Positions 43,722 to 53,141 of a stretch of 64,000 nucleotides of DNA are shown in pieces. The notes beneath the pieces are model-generated. The model saw only the letters and a list, made by a program, of their open reading frames with translations. It was not told the DNA's origin and did no database searches. The stretch spans positions 234,401 through 298,400 of the forward strand of contig CABQGK010000002.1 in NCBI GenBank assembly GCA_902463725.1, given 5' to 3'. Position 1 is the stretch's first letter. Every line of letters begins with the position of its first letter. The translations under genes were made by a program, and so were the position numbers. Source of the stretch: an uncultured Sutterella sp. (GTDB taxonomy: Bacteria > Pseudomonadota > Gammaproteobacteria > Burkholderiales > Burkholderiaceae_F).

Positions 43722-45236
43722 ATGACAGCTACATCTCACCTCGCCAGACAGCTGAATGATGCCAGCCAAGCGCTCCTCAACGGGTTGCGTAGCATCAAGT
43801 CCCCTCAGGTTTCACGTCATGTGGTTCGCAAAAGCGTTAGTACGCTTTTGTCGGTGGTGCTTGGTGCAGGAACACTGTCCATGGCATTGATGGCTCCGAG
43901 CGAGGCGGTGGCCTATCGTTTGCTCGATGAGATTGTTGCGGAGCAGGAGTTCCACGCGGTTAGCAACCCTGCGCTTGAAGCACTGCGTAGCGTTGACGTC
44001 ACGGAACGCAACATCACGGTGAAGGCTGGTGATACGTTGCTCTCGCTCTATGGACGACTCGGACTTAAAGATCCTGAAATCATCGATTTCATCCGTGCTC
44101 GTCATGACTTGCGCCCCTTTGTCATCCCACAGATTGGTCAGTTCGTCTCTGCTGGGGTGTATGCCGATGGACGCATCGCCTATTTGAGAATGTATCTAGA
44201 AGGGCCGCATGCCCGCGACAGCCGAGTACTCGAAATATTGCGTGACGGCGCCAAAATCGTCGGTAGCAACCAACCCTTCGTCTTTGATGTGATCGAAGAA
44301 ACCGCCTCTGGCCGTTTCGAAGGCTCCTTGAGCGTGACGGCCGAAGCGCTGGACATTCCTGACAATATCGTCGCACAACTCGACAACGTCTGGGATCAAG
44401 GTCGTAGCCCCATCGCCAAGATGAAAAAGGGTGACCTTCTGCAGGTGGCCTACGAGCGTAAGTATGCTGACGGTCACTTCATCCGTAACGGGCAGTTGCT
44501 TGCTGTGCGAGTAGTTCGCGGTCAACAAACCGCCGAGGCTCTCTGGTCGCCTGAAGCTCACAACTACTACACCAGCACGGGCGAAGCCGTCAAGCAGACA
44601 TTCCTGCGCGTGCCGCTCGACGTCAAAGAGGTCAGTAGCGAGTTTGCACCGATGCGCCGCCACCCTGTCACAGGTAAGTTGCGTCCCCATAACGGTACCG
44701 ATTTCCGCGCCCCGAAAGGTTCGCGGATTTTTGCGGCCTCGGACGGTACAGTCACCTTCGTGGGCTTTCAGCGTCGCGGTTATGGTCGCTACATCAAGAT
44801 TGACCATGGCCAGAATCGTGAAACGGTTTACGCGCATCTCTCTGCCTTTGCCACTGGCCTCAAGCAGGGACAGCACGTTAAAAAAGGCGAGGTGATCGGT
44901 TTTGTCGGCCGCTCAGGTCTTGCAACAGGTAACCACCTGCACTATGAGCTCGTCGTCGACGGTGTGCAGATCAATCCGCTCACGGCAGATATTCCCGATA
45001 CTGCAAACCTCACCCCGTTCCAGTTGGCGCGCCTCAAAACAATCTCTACACCCGTGCTTGATCGCTTCACTGTGCTTGCCAAAGGCGGTGAACAGAAGCA
45101 CCCGCTTATTAATACCGCTCAGGTTCAGAATGAACCCCGCGCTGACTTGAACTTCCGTAGCAGTTTTCCTGCACGTGCTTTCATAAGAACGCGCTTGGCG
45201 CAGAAAAACGGGCTTGAAGAAGAGTCTTTGCGCTAA
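43722..45236 (+). CDS. Membrane-anchored M23 family peptidoglycan endopeptidase (MepM-like)
   Basis: The 504-residue protein has a basic N terminus and one membrane segment or signal-anchor at about residues 40-62, an N-terminal OapA/LysM-like region (ITVKAGDTLLSLYGRLG near residue 98), and an M23 lysostaphin-type domain with HNGTDFRAPKG near residue 325 and HLHYEL near residue 406, the zinc-binding residues. MepM-type enzymes cut cross-links to allow new glycan insertion. It diverges from tyrS and is 6 bases ahead of anmK, forming a wall remodelling and recycling pair, an arrangement often seen in betaproteobacteria. Confidence 0.9.
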   Translation: MTATSHLARQLNDASQALLNGLRSIKSPQVSRHVVRKSVSTLLSVVLGAGTLSMALMAPSEAVAYRLLDEIVAEQEFHAVSNPALEALRSVDVTERNITVKAGDTLLSLYGRLGLKDPEIIDFIRARHDLRPFVIPQIGQFVSAGVYADGRIAYLRMYLEGPHARDSRVLEILRDGAKIVGSNQPFVFDVIEETASGRFEGSLSVTAEALDIPDNIVAQLDNVWDQGRSPIAKMKKGDLLQVAYERKYADGHFIRNGQLLAVRVVRGQQTAEALWSPEAHNYYTSTGEAVKQTFLRVPLDVKEVSSEFAPMRRHPVTGKLRPHNGTDFRAPKGSRIFAASDGTVTFVGFQRRGYGRYIKIDHGQNRETVYAHLSAFATGLKQGQHVKKGEVIGFVGRSGLATGNHLHYELVVDGVQINPLTADIPDTANLTPFQLARLKTISTPVLDRFTVLAKGGEQKHPLINTAQVQNEPRADLNFRSSFPARAFIRTRLAQKNGLEEESLR

Positions 45237-45242
45237 CGGCTC

Positions 45243-46358
45243 ATGAGCATGGCGCGTATCACCATTGGTCTCATGTCGGGCACGAGCCTTGACGGTGTTG
45301 ACGCAGTAGCCGTTGAATTTTCACCAGTAGGCATGCGTGAACTTGCGCATGCCTATTTGTCATTTGATGAGTCTCTTCGAGAGCGGCTCCATGCACTCTG
45401 CTCGCCTGGAGATAATGAAATTGACCGCGCAGGGGAAGCCGCTGTCGCCCTCTCCCGAGTCTATGCTAGCGCCACCCAAGCGGTGCTTGAGAAAGCCTCC
45501 CTCGCGCCTCAAAGCATCGCAGCGCTAGGCGCCCACGGACAGACGATTCGTCATCGTCCGACCCGCGGCTTTACGGTGCAACTTCTTAACGCAGCACTCC
45601 TTGCTGAGCTCACAGGCATCGACGTCATTTGTGACTTCCGCGCCCGTGATATCGCCGCAGGCGGCGAAGGGGCGCCACTTGTGCCAGCCTTTCATGCGCA
45701 ATGTTTTGCTGGCAGAGCGCCGCGCGCCATCCTCAACATTGGCGGCATCTCGAACCTCTCGCTACTACCCACGCAGGCAGCGCTCGCCGAAGGTGCTCCC
45801 ATTCGTGGTGGCGATACGGGGCCAGGCAACGTGCTACTGAACGCCTGGTGCGAACGACACATTGGCGCGCTCTACGACAATCAGGGCAATTGGGCTAGAA
45901 GTGGCCGAATTTGCCAACCATTGCTCGCGGCGTTCATGAGCGAGCCATACCTTGCGCGCCCCTTTCCAAAATCAACGGGCCGAGAACTCTTCAACGAAGC
46001 GTGGCTCAAAGCGCATCTAGAGGGCTATCGCGCGCTCGCGCCAGCGGATGTAGCCGCCACACTCACAGAATTCACCGCGCGTAGCATTCTCGAAGCGCTT
46101 AAACGCGAGGCGTCCGACATTCGTGAGCTTTATGTCTGCGGGGGCGGCGCCTTTAACCGCTACCTGATGGAGCGACTCGCAGCCCATTTTGCTGGTCTTG
46201 TCACGAGCACGACAAAACTCGGCATCCGCCCTGATCACGTCGAAGGTGCTGCTTTTGCTTGGCTCGCCTACCAGTTCCTCGAACGGGCGCCAGGGAACCT
46301 CCCTCGTGTTACCCGCGCGGCAGGCCCTCGAATACTAGGAGCGCTTTACCCCCACTAA
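45243..46358 (+). CDS. anmK: Anhydro-N-acetylmuramic acid kinase
   Basis: AnmK phosphorylates and opens anhydroMurNAc from recycled peptidoglycan. The 371-residue protein of the ASKHA fold has GLMSGTSLDGVDAV near residue 10, GAHGQTIRHRP near residue 96, GGEGAPLVPAFH near 140, GGISNLS near 167, RGGDTGPGNVLLNAW near residue 187 and CGGGAFNRYLM near residue 300. The start may be Met1 or Met3. It follows the M23 gene by 6 bases and ends at a bidirectional terminator facing erpA. Confidence 0.95.
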   Translation: MSMARITIGLMSGTSLDGVDAVAVEFSPVGMRELAHAYLSFDESLRERLHALCSPGDNEIDRAGEAAVALSRVYASATQAVLEKASLAPQSIAALGAHGQTIRHRPTRGFTVQLLNAALLAELTGIDVICDFRARDIAAGGEGAPLVPAFHAQCFAGRAPRAILNIGGISNLSLLPTQAALAEGAPIRGGDTGPGNVLLNAWCERHIGALYDNQGNWARSGRICQPLLAAFMSEPYLARPFPKSTGRELFNEAWLKAHLEGYRALAPADVAATLTEFTARSILEALKREASDIRELYVCGGGAFNRYLMERLAAHFAGLVTSTTKLGIRPDHVEGAAFAWLAYQFLERAPGNLPRVTRAAGPRILGALYPH

Positions 46359-46360
46359 AA

Positions 46361-46392
46361 TTTCGCCCCAGAACCAAGGGTCTGGGGCGAAA
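46361..46392. terminator. Bidirectional terminator between anmK and erpA
   Basis: TTTCGCCCCAGA and TCTGGGGCGAAA form a 12-bp perfect stem with an 8-base loop, flanked by A/T runs, between convergent genes. Confidence 0.85.
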
Positions 46393-46423
46393 AACACATC
46401 CAACGAAGGAGGGCTTGCGTCGC

Positions 46424-46804
46424 TTAGACGCTAAAGGAAGAGCCGCAACCGCAAGTCGTCACTGCATTGGGATTGTCAATGACAAACTGCGCTCCACTCA
46501 GATCCTCTTTAAAGTCGATGGTCGCCCCAACCAGATACTGATAGCTCATGGAGTCGATGAGCAGGGTCACCCCGCCCTTTTCCATCACAGCATCGTCTTC
46601 GTTCTGGGACTCATCAAAGGTGAAACCATACTGAAAGCCCGAGCAACCGCCACCTTGAACAAAGACTCGCAGCTTCAGATCAGGATTACCTTCTTCATCC
46701 ATCAGGGACTTGACCTTCTCCACGGCCGCATCGGTAAAGGTAATCGGATCCGGCATAAGTTCAGGCACTTCATCCTGATGAGTTTCCATATTTTCTTGCA
46801 CCAT
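46424..46804 (-). CDS. erpA: Iron-sulfur cluster insertion protein ErpA
   Basis: ErpA is an A-type carrier that delivers Fe-S clusters to apoproteins. The 126-residue protein has the three conserved cysteines in GGGCSGFQYGF near residue 53 and TTCGCGSSFSV at the end, plus FTDAAVEKVKSLMDEE. The position near rpsI-rplM matches betaproteobacterial ErpA rather than IscA. The N terminus has about 20 extra acidic residues; a later Met (residue 6) could be the start. Confidence 0.93.
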   Translation of the reverse strand: MVQENMETHQDEVPELMPDPITFTDAAVEKVKSLMDEEGNPDLKLRVFVQGGGCSGFQYGFTFDESQNEDDAVMEKGGVTLLIDSMSYQYLVGATIDFKEDLSGAQFVIDNPNAVTTCGCGSSFSV

Positions 46805-46988
46805 TGTGATTTCTTCTTCGACAGGCGCACTGTGTGCCGCCAGTCCAATTAAGGTTGATGGGTGTCCTGTCTTATGTTTAGGCAGGTTTTTGTAGCTTAT
46901 CCTACACTAAAAATGTCTCGAGTGAATAGCGGAAATTTGTCTAAACCTTTCGACGTGCTCAGCGCTGCCACCTTAGAAAGCGCCATAA

Positions 46989-47019
46989 CAAAAAAGGTCA
47001 CCCAAAGCGGATGACCTTC
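46989..47019 (-). terminator. Terminator after rpsI
   Basis: In minus-strand reading AAGGTCA pairs with TGACCTT and runs into six T residues, 47 bases after rpsI. Confidence 0.85.
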
Positions 47020-47065
47020 TTGAGAGGGGGATGATCCCCCTCGGCAAAACAATTCTGAACGCGAA

Positions 47066-47458
47066 TTAGCGCTTGGAGAACTGCTTGGCGCGGCGGGCCT
47101 TGTGCAGACCAACCTTCTTACGTTCGACTTCACGAGCATCGCGGGTCACGAGGCCAGCGTTCGAGAGAACGGACTTGAGACCTTCATCGTAGTCGATGAG
47201 TGCACGGGTAATGCCGTGACGGATGGCGCCAGCCTGGCCAGACTCACCACCACCAGAGACGTTGACCATGATGTCAAACGTTTCAACGTTTTCGGTCAAC
47301 TGAAGCGGCTGCATCACAACCATGCGACCCGTTTCACGGTGGAAGTACTGGTCGAGCTCACGGCCATTGATGATGATCTTGCCCGTGCCACGCTTGATGA
47401 ACACGCGAGCAACGGAGCTCTTGCGGCGGCCCGTGCCGTAGTTGTAGTTACCAATCAT
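47066..47458 (-). CDS. rpsI: 30S ribosomal protein S9
   Basis: S9 (uS9) binds the 30S head with its C-terminal tail reaching the P-site tRNA. The 130-residue product starts MIGNYNYGTGRRKSSVARVF, has GGGESGQAGAIRHGITRAL near residue 65, and ends with the basic KAPRRAKQFSKR-type tail (here KARRAKQFSKR). The ATG at 47458 follows AAGG at 8 bases; a TTG two codons upstream is unlikely. It follows rplM after 18 bases as the classic rplM-rpsI operon. Confidence 0.99.
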   Translation of the reverse strand: MIGNYNYGTGRRKSSVARVFIKRGTGKIIINGRELDQYFHRETGRMVVMQPLQLTENVETFDIMVNVSGGGESGQAGAIRHGITRALIDYDEGLKSVLSNAGLVTRDAREVERKKVGLHKARRAKQFSKR

Positions 47459-47476
47459 TTTCAAGCCTTCCTGAGA

Positions 47477-47905
47477 TTAGAGGTCCAACACTTTGGGCTG
47501 CTGAGCGGAATGGGGATGTTCAGCGCCAGCGTAGATCTTGAGCTTCTTGATCATGGCGTAGCCGAGCGGTCCCTTCGGGAGCATGCCCTTGACAGCGATT
47601 TCAAGAGCACGACCCGGATGCTTTTCCTGCATTTCGCGGAAGGTCGTTTCATAAATGCCACCAGGGTAGCCAGAGTGACGGTAGTACGTCTTCTTACCAG
47701 CCTTTTCAGCAGACAAAACGAGCTTGTCGGCATTGATAACAACGATAAAGTCACCCGTGTCAACGTGGGGCGTGAATTCGGGCTTGTGCTTGCCACGCAG
47801 GCGCAGAGCGATTTCGCTGGCAAGACGGCCGAGCACCTTTTCACTGGCATCGACCACGAACCAGTCGCGCTTAACCTCAAGCGGCTTGGCCGAGAAGGTC
47901 TTCAT
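47477..47905 (-). CDS. rplM: 50S ribosomal protein L13
   Basis: L13 (uL13) is an early-assembly 23S rRNA protein. The 142-residue product has VKRDWFVVDASEKVLGRLASEIA near residue 12, GDFIVVINADKL near 50, YYRHSGYPGG near 73 and KGMLPKGPLGYAMIKKLKIY near residue 105. The ATG at 47905 follows AGGTGA at about 8 bases; a GTG three codons upstream is in frame. First gene of rplM-rpsI; its leader contains a stable hairpin. Confidence 0.99.
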   Translation of the reverse strand: MKTFSAKPLEVKRDWFVVDASEKVLGRLASEIALRLRGKHKPEFTPHVDTGDFIVVINADKLVLSAEKAGKKTYYRHSGYPGGIYETTFREMQEKHPGRALEIAVKGMLPKGPLGYAMIKKLKIYAGAEHPHSAQQPKVLDL

Positions 47906-48404
47906 TGCGTTCACCTAATATAAAAATTTGCTGGAAAAGCTCGCTCAACGGATGGCGCCGCTGGTTCCTTCTCAATCATTAGGAACCGGAGACGGAGTCT
48001 TTACCAACAGAAAACAAAACAAAAGCGAACCGGCAAAAGAGATCATCAGACGGAGATCACACAAAACGTCGATTCGCAAACTAATTTGAAAGCCTAACCT
48101 GCTAAGAAGTTGCGGCGCCAGTGGAAAAAAGATGGGGTAAGCAATCCGCAAGAGCAAAGTTAGACTGGCGATTTTAGCGAAACAGAAAGGAAATGTCTAG
48201 AGAAGTAAGCGCTTTTTTTCATGTCTACGTGCTAGGCGAGTCTTGCGCAAGTGCCGCGTAGGCTCTACCCAACCTTCCTTATGGCGAGCGCTTCTAAATC
48301 GGAGCAAACTCCTTGATGTGCCCTCACGTGCTATTCACTCAAAAGGCGGACTATCCGAAGCATTGCTAGCAACGGTGGGGCATTTTATCGGGAGGATTCT
48401 ATTC
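47906..48404. other. Intergenic region between rplM and the M20 peptidase gene
   Basis: About 500 bases that must carry the rplM-rpsI promoter (minus) and a promoter for the peptidase (plus). Apart from the rplM leader hairpin I see no gene. The open frame from 48243 is an upstream extension of the peptidase frame without a ribosome site. Confidence 0.5.
47963..47987 (-). promoter_or_regulatory. Hairpin in the rplM mRNA leader
   Basis: GGTTCCT and AGGAACC form a 7-bp stem with an 11-base loop, ending 57 bases before the rplM ATG. It might take part in L13 autoregulation, as known for E. coli rplM, but no shared structure is demonstrated. Confidence 0.35.
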
Positions 48405-49541
48405 ATGATCAATGCAGAAGCACTACTCGAAGAATTTCTTGAACTCGTTCGACTTCCTTCGCGCTCGGGGCAAGAGCGCGCCGTCGCAGATGTACTTATT
48501 GCCAAACTTCGCGCCATTGGTTTGCATGTATACGAAGACGATGCAGCACAAAAACTCGGAGGCAACACCGGTAACCTCATTGCCAAACTCTCTGGCGACG
48601 AGACGCTCCCTGCTGTACTCTTTTCTGCCCATATTGATCGCGTACCGAATCACGGCCACATCACGCCCGTGGTCGATCGCGCCGCAGGTATCGTAAAAAG
48701 CGATGGAACCTCTATTCTGGGCGCAGATGATACCGCAGGCATCGTAGCGATCTTGGGTGCACTTCGCGAGCTTGCTGCTTCCAAGCGCCCACACGGTGAC
48801 GTGGAAGTGCTCTTTTCTGTGAGCGAAGAAGTGGGGCTACTCGGCGCGCAATCGCTTGCACGTGACGCACTACGCTCGCGCTTGGGTTATCTGATTGACT
48901 GCTCTGGTCCTGTAGGAAAGATTGTTACCGAAGCGCCGAGCATCTTCGATATCCGTGTCCACGTCTACGGTCGTAGTGCTCACGCAGGGATTGAACCAGA
49001 AAAAGGCCTCAATGCCTTGAAAGTGGCAGCTCATGCCCTCGTTGAACTACCTGACGGCCGCCTCTCACCCTCAGTGACTGCAAACTTTGGCGTTATCGAA
49101 GGCGGTCGCGCCACCAATGTTGTCTGTGACCACGTCGAGATTTTGGGCGAGGCGCGCGGAACCGACGCCAAAGCGCTTGCCGAATACATTGCCACGGTTA
49201 GAAATGTCTTTGCGAACATCGCTGAGCGTTTCAACACTCGCATTGATGTGGATATCCAACAGAGTTGCGAAATGTTCAGCATCGACGCAAGCGCCCCCGT
49301 GGTTGTTCATGCGCTCAATGGCTTGGCCGAAGCAGGGGTGGCAGGCTTTACCTGTAGCACAGGGGGCGGTAGTGACGGCAATGTTCTCAACCAACTCGGC
49401 ATGGACTGTGTCGTGCTTGGCGTGGGCTATAGCCGCAACCATACGAAAGAGGAAACACTCCAGTACGGCGATATGGTCCGGTGTGCTGAAGCGCTCGTTG
49501 GCATTGTGGAGAGTGTGAGTACAAGTGCTAGCGTGAGCTAG
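48405..49541 (+). CDS. M20-family aminopeptidase (PepT-like)
   Basis: The 378-residue metallopeptidase has the M20 metal-site motifs: SAHIDRVPNHG near residue 75 (His and Asp), ILGADDTAGIVA near residue 105 (bridging Asp), and SEEVGLLGAQ near residue 137 (catalytic Glu, metal Glu), then a dimerisation domain (GRSAHAGIEPEKGLNAL). This is closest to tripeptidase T-like M20 proteins; M42 aminopeptidases are the alternative. GGAGG lies about 9 bases before the ATG at 48405. Single-gene unit ending at a hairpin. Substrate not known. Confidence 0.85.
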   Translation: MINAEALLEEFLELVRLPSRSGQERAVADVLIAKLRAIGLHVYEDDAAQKLGGNTGNLIAKLSGDETLPAVLFSAHIDRVPNHGHITPVVDRAAGIVKSDGTSILGADDTAGIVAILGALRELAASKRPHGDVEVLFSVSEEVGLLGAQSLARDALRSRLGYLIDCSGPVGKIVTEAPSIFDIRVHVYGRSAHAGIEPEKGLNALKVAAHALVELPDGRLSPSVTANFGVIEGGRATNVVCDHVEILGEARGTDAKALAEYIATVRNVFANIAERFNTRIDVDIQQSCEMFSIDASAPVVVHALNGLAEAGVAGFTCSTGGGSDGNVLNQLGMDCVVLGVGYSRNHTKEETLQYGDMVRCAEALVGIVESVSTSASVS

Positions 49542-49565
49542 TGCCGCACCGAGAGACTAAAAATC

Positions 49566-49601
49566 AAAGCGCTCCCCAATACTGATATCAGAGAGCGCTT
49601 T
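49566..49601. terminator. Hairpin between the M20 peptidase and glpD genes
   Basis: AAAGCGCTC and GAGCGCTTT pair perfectly across an 18-base loop between convergent genes. The T-run is weak on both strands. Confidence 0.5.
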
Positions 49602-49660
49602 GCTAAGAGCGGTGACGCACCGTCCCTCGAAGTCAGGGGCGGCTCTAGCGCATTGCGCGA

Positions 49661-51289
49661 TTATTTCGTCTTAGAGACCTCGGGCTTTGCCGGCTCCTCG
49701 AGCGGCTCAGTAGCGGCAGTTTTTTCTTCAACCTTAGTAGAAACAACCTCCACTGACTTTTCGTTAGCTGCCTGCGCCACAACGGGTTCAACCACTTCAA
49801 CGGGTTCCGCCTTGGGTTGCGGCGCGACATATTCGCGTCCCTCGAGCGCGGCTTCAACGATTGGGCGCAACGCTTCAGTACGGGCCGTGTTCATCTGCCC
49901 CAAGCGCAAGCGACGGAAGAGCACATCGTCCGCGGTACGCGCACCTTCATAGTCGCGGGCATAAACCGCAAACTTATAGACTTCTGCATCAGCAGCATCA
50001 GAGCGCTCTGCCGCGATTTCGAGCGCTTCTGGATCGAAATGCGGATTCTTCGCGATGGGCAGATCGTGCGTGACACAAAGACGCGGCGGCACGAGATGGC
50101 GTAGTGTTGCAACCGTCATGGCATGCTCAGCCATCTTACGGTAGGCCGTCCACTTGCCGCCCGTCACCGTAATCATGTTGCCAAATTCGGGGATCACTGC
50201 GTGTTCGCGAGACACCTTGGCGGTAGAGCCAGCCGAGCCCGTCGCAGACGGGTTAAAGAGCGGACGCAGACCCGCAAACGTCGCCTTCACATCCGCACGC
50301 GTAATGGGCTTTTCAAGGTAGCCAGACGCCGTCTCGATCATAAAGTCGATTTCGTCTTCGCTGACCGTCGGATCGAAGTTCGCTTCATTCTGCTCAACGT
50401 CGGTCGTCCCAACGAGCAACATGCCATGCCAAGGAATCGCAAAGAGCACGCGACCGTCTCGTGTCTTCGGGATCAGCATGCCCGTATCGCCCGGCATGAA
50501 GGACTTGTCCAACAGGATGTGCGAACCACGGGAAACGCGCACCAGCGTGCTCGCTTCGGGATCCACCATACGACGAATCGGGTCAACCCAAGCACCCGCA
50601 GCGTTGAAGACCATCTTCGTGCGAATCGTAAATTCTTCACCGGTTTCCTTATCTTTGGCCTTCACCGCACGGATCGTGCCGCTTTCATAGACCATACCAA
50701 CGACCGGCATGTAATTGAGCGGCACAGCGCCATGCTCAAAGGCCGTGCGCATGAGGGCAACGTCCAAACGAGCATCGTCAAACTGACCATCATAGAACTT
50801 CACACCCCCCATAAGGCCTTCGGGTCTGACCCCTGGGAGCGCCTCCAGCGTTTTTTCACGCGACAGCGAGGACGTGGCACCAATCCCATAACCGCCGTAA
50901 GTCATGGCAGCATAGATGCCCAAGCCCACGGTATAGAACTCACGTTCGCCCTTGGCATAGCAAGGCAGAATAAAGGGCTTAGCATGAACAAGGTGCGGCG
51001 CATTCTTGATCAGGATACGACGTTCCTTCAGCGCTTCACGCACCAATCCCCAGTCGCGCGGGTTCTTCATGTAACGCACGCCACCGTGAATCAGTTTCGT
51101 CGAACGCGACGAGGTACCCGCGGAAAAGTCCTGCGCCTCAAGCAACACGGTCTTGAGGCCACGAGAAGCAGCATCCACCGCAATCCCAGTGCCGGTGGCG
51201 CCGCCGCCGATCACGACCACATCCCAAACGGGATCTTCACGAAGTTGGGCGAGCAGTTCCTCGCGCACTAACGGTTTCAATTCAGTCAT
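49661..51289 (-). CDS. glpD: Aerobic-type glycerol-3-phosphate dehydrogenase GlpD with a low-complexity C-terminal tail
   Basis: GlpD oxidises glycerol-3-phosphate to dihydroxyacetone phosphate at the inner membrane and passes electrons to quinone. The 542-residue protein has the FAD loop VIGGGATGTGIAVDAASRG near residue 25, GTSSRSTKLIHGGVRYM near residue 60 and RVSRGSHILLD near 255. E. coli GlpD is 501 residues. Here residues about 485-542 form a Val/Glu/Pro/Ala-rich tail (for example AEPVEVVEPVVAQ, EPLEEPAKPEVSKTK) not part of the family. The ATG at 51289 lies one base after the glpK stop, so the genes are coupled. No glpF or glpR is nearby. Confidence 0.94.
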   Translation of the reverse strand: MTELKPLVREELLAQLREDPVWDVVVIGGGATGTGIAVDAASRGLKTVLLEAQDFSAGTSSRSTKLIHGGVRYMKNPRDWGLVREALKERRILIKNAPHLVHAKPFILPCYAKGEREFYTVGLGIYAAMTYGGYGIGATSSLSREKTLEALPGVRPEGLMGGVKFYDGQFDDARLDVALMRTAFEHGAVPLNYMPVVGMVYESGTIRAVKAKDKETGEEFTIRTKMVFNAAGAWVDPIRRMVDPEASTLVRVSRGSHILLDKSFMPGDTGMLIPKTRDGRVLFAIPWHGMLLVGTTDVEQNEANFDPTVSEDEIDFMIETASGYLEKPITRADVKATFAGLRPLFNPSATGSAGSTAKVSREHAVIPEFGNMITVTGGKWTAYRKMAEHAMTVATLRHLVPPRLCVTHDLPIAKNPHFDPEALEIAAERSDAADAEVYKFAVYARDYEGARTADDVLFRRLRLGQMNTARTEALRPIVEAALEGREYVAPQPKAEPVEVVEPVVAQAANEKSVEVVSTKVEEKTAATEPLEEPAKPEVSKTK

Positions 51290-51290
51290 C

Positions 51291-52781
51291 TCACTTATTC
51301 CAGTTTCTGGCTCGGCCCACTGCACGAGTCCATTGGTTCATCAAAAAGCCCTTCCGATCCTCGCTCATGGCGGGTTCGAACACTCGATCTATTTTCCAGA
51401 GTGAAGCAATATCTTCACACTTGGCCCAAACGCCGGTGGCCAAACCGGCAAGCGTTGCCGCACCGAGCGCCGTGGTCTCGGTCACAACTGGGCGAACGAC
51501 CGGCACGCCGGTGATGTCCGCCTGAAATTGCATCAACAAATTGTTCTGACAAGCGCCGCCATCGACTCGCAACTCTTTGAGCGGCGTAGCGGCGTCGAGT
51601 TGCATGGCCTCGAGCACCTCCGCACATTGAAAGGCAATGCCTTCAATGGCTGCGCGCGCAATATGGGCACGCGTTGTTCCTCGGGTCAGGCCAATGATCG
51701 TACCGCTCGCATAGGCATCCCAATGTGGCGCGCCCAAGCCGACAAAGGCTGGAACGAGATAAACACCGCCATTGTCAGGCACTTGCGCCGCCAAGGTTTC
51801 CACTTCTGCGGCGGAGCTGAAAAACTGCAGCCCATCACGCAACCATTGCACGACAGCACCCGCCACAAACACGCTACCTTCCAGAGCATAGTTCGGACGT
51901 TGTCCCTGTAACTGCCAAGCAACCGTGGAGATGAGTCGGTGTACGCTCTGCCGAGGCGTCTGACCGACATTCATCAGTAAGAACCCACCCGTGCCGTACG
52001 TGTTTTTGGTCACCCCAGGCTCATAGCAAGCCTGACCGAAGCTTGCGGCTTGCTGATCGCCCGCCACGCCCGCAATGGGTATTGGCATACCGAACCATTC
52101 TGCATCGGCCATGCCGATAATGCCCGAGCTCGGCACAATCTGCGGCAACAAGCTCATCGGAATGTCAAAAATACCCAGCAGTTCATCGTCCCACTGCCCA
52201 GTACTCAGGTTGCACAGCAATGTACGAGACGCATTGGTGAAATCTGTCGCATGCACCCGCCCTTTGGTCAGTTGCCAGATGAGCCACGTATCAATCGTTC
52301 CGAAGGCTAACTCTCCCCGCTCGGCGCGCGAGCGCGCACCAGGCACGTTAGAGAGAAGCCACTGAATTTTGGTTCCAGAAAAGTACGGATCAATTCTGAG
52401 ACCAGTCTTCTCACGGATCAGTACTTCAAAGCCCTGTCGCTGCAGATCCTTACAGTAGTCTGCCGTACGTCGGTCCTGCCACACAATAGCAGGCGCAATA
52501 GGTTCGCCCGTTTTCCTATCCCAAATGACCGTCGTTTCACGCTGATTCGTAACGCCAATGCCAGAAATGGCCTGTGCTGGGACACCAGCTTTGAGCAGAC
52601 AAGCTCTTGCACACGCAATCTGCGTGCGCCAAATATCCATTGGATCGTGTTCTACCCAGCCCGGTTGGGGATAGTGTTGGGGAAATTCGGCCTGCTCCAT
52701 GGCCACGATCTGTGCACTCTCATCAAAGAGAATCGCACGCGAACTCGTTGTGCCTTGGTCAAGAGCCAAAACATACTTCAT
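51291..52781 (-). CDS. glpK: Glycerol kinase
   Basis: GlpK phosphorylates glycerol to glycerol-3-phosphate. The 496-residue FGGY kinase starts MKYVLALDQGTTSSRAILFD, has GVTNQRETTVIWD near residue 80, WQDRRTADYC near residue 103, IQWLLSNVPGAR near residue 140, and the FGGY-signature region GLTRGTTRAHIARAAIEG near residue 370 with DGGACQNNLLMQFQADI near 408. GGAGG lies 9 bases before the ATG at 52781. It is the first gene of glpK-glpD, giving the full route from glycerol to glycolysis, with glycerol entry by an unseen transporter or diffusion. Confidence 0.97.
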   Translation of the reverse strand: MKYVLALDQGTTSSRAILFDESAQIVAMEQAEFPQHYPQPGWVEHDPMDIWRTQIACARACLLKAGVPAQAISGIGVTNQRETTVIWDRKTGEPIAPAIVWQDRRTADYCKDLQRQGFEVLIREKTGLRIDPYFSGTKIQWLLSNVPGARSRAERGELAFGTIDTWLIWQLTKGRVHATDFTNASRTLLCNLSTGQWDDELLGIFDIPMSLLPQIVPSSGIIGMADAEWFGMPIPIAGVAGDQQAASFGQACYEPGVTKNTYGTGGFLLMNVGQTPRQSVHRLISTVAWQLQGQRPNYALEGSVFVAGAVVQWLRDGLQFFSSAAEVETLAAQVPDNGGVYLVPAFVGLGAPHWDAYASGTIIGLTRGTTRAHIARAAIEGIAFQCAEVLEAMQLDAATPLKELRVDGGACQNNLLMQFQADITGVPVVRPVVTETTALGAATLAGLATGVWAKCEDIASLWKIDRVFEPAMSEDRKGFLMNQWTRAVGRARNWNK

Positions 52782-53141
52782 CTCTGGTTTCCTCCCGCCC
52801 AAGTGAGATGCGTTCTACGCAGCGTTTCCAACTAAGGCGTCTTCTGCGACTGCCCATGCCCAAGCCGTATCCTCGGCGTCCGCACGCACTTCGGCAACAG
52901 TGAGCAAGCTTGCTTATTGCTGCACGCCCCAGGGCAAAAAGAAATCATTCAGCAACAGTCCACACCATACCCATCTTATTGAGTTTATCGAAAATAGGGC
53001 ATTCTGCATAGACGCCTCGAAAGGACTGCCGATCTTTTTTGCCTTTGCTCAAGGGTTTTCTGCCTCTGAACACTCCATGAGCATAACGGCACACCTGAAA
53101 GCGGCTCTTTTTGCGGGGCAAATCGCGCCCCACCTTGACGT
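52782..53141. other. Intergenic region upstream of glpK
   Basis: About 360 bases with no convincing gene. It contains a 12-base palindrome, AGCAAGCTTGCT at 52903-52914, of unknown meaning. Short open frames here have no ribosome sites or recognisable similarity. Confidence 0.45.

Noticed and set aside
50123..51271. A 382-codon plus-strand frame opposite glpD
   Set aside because: Antisense shadow; glpD motifs are intact on the other strand.
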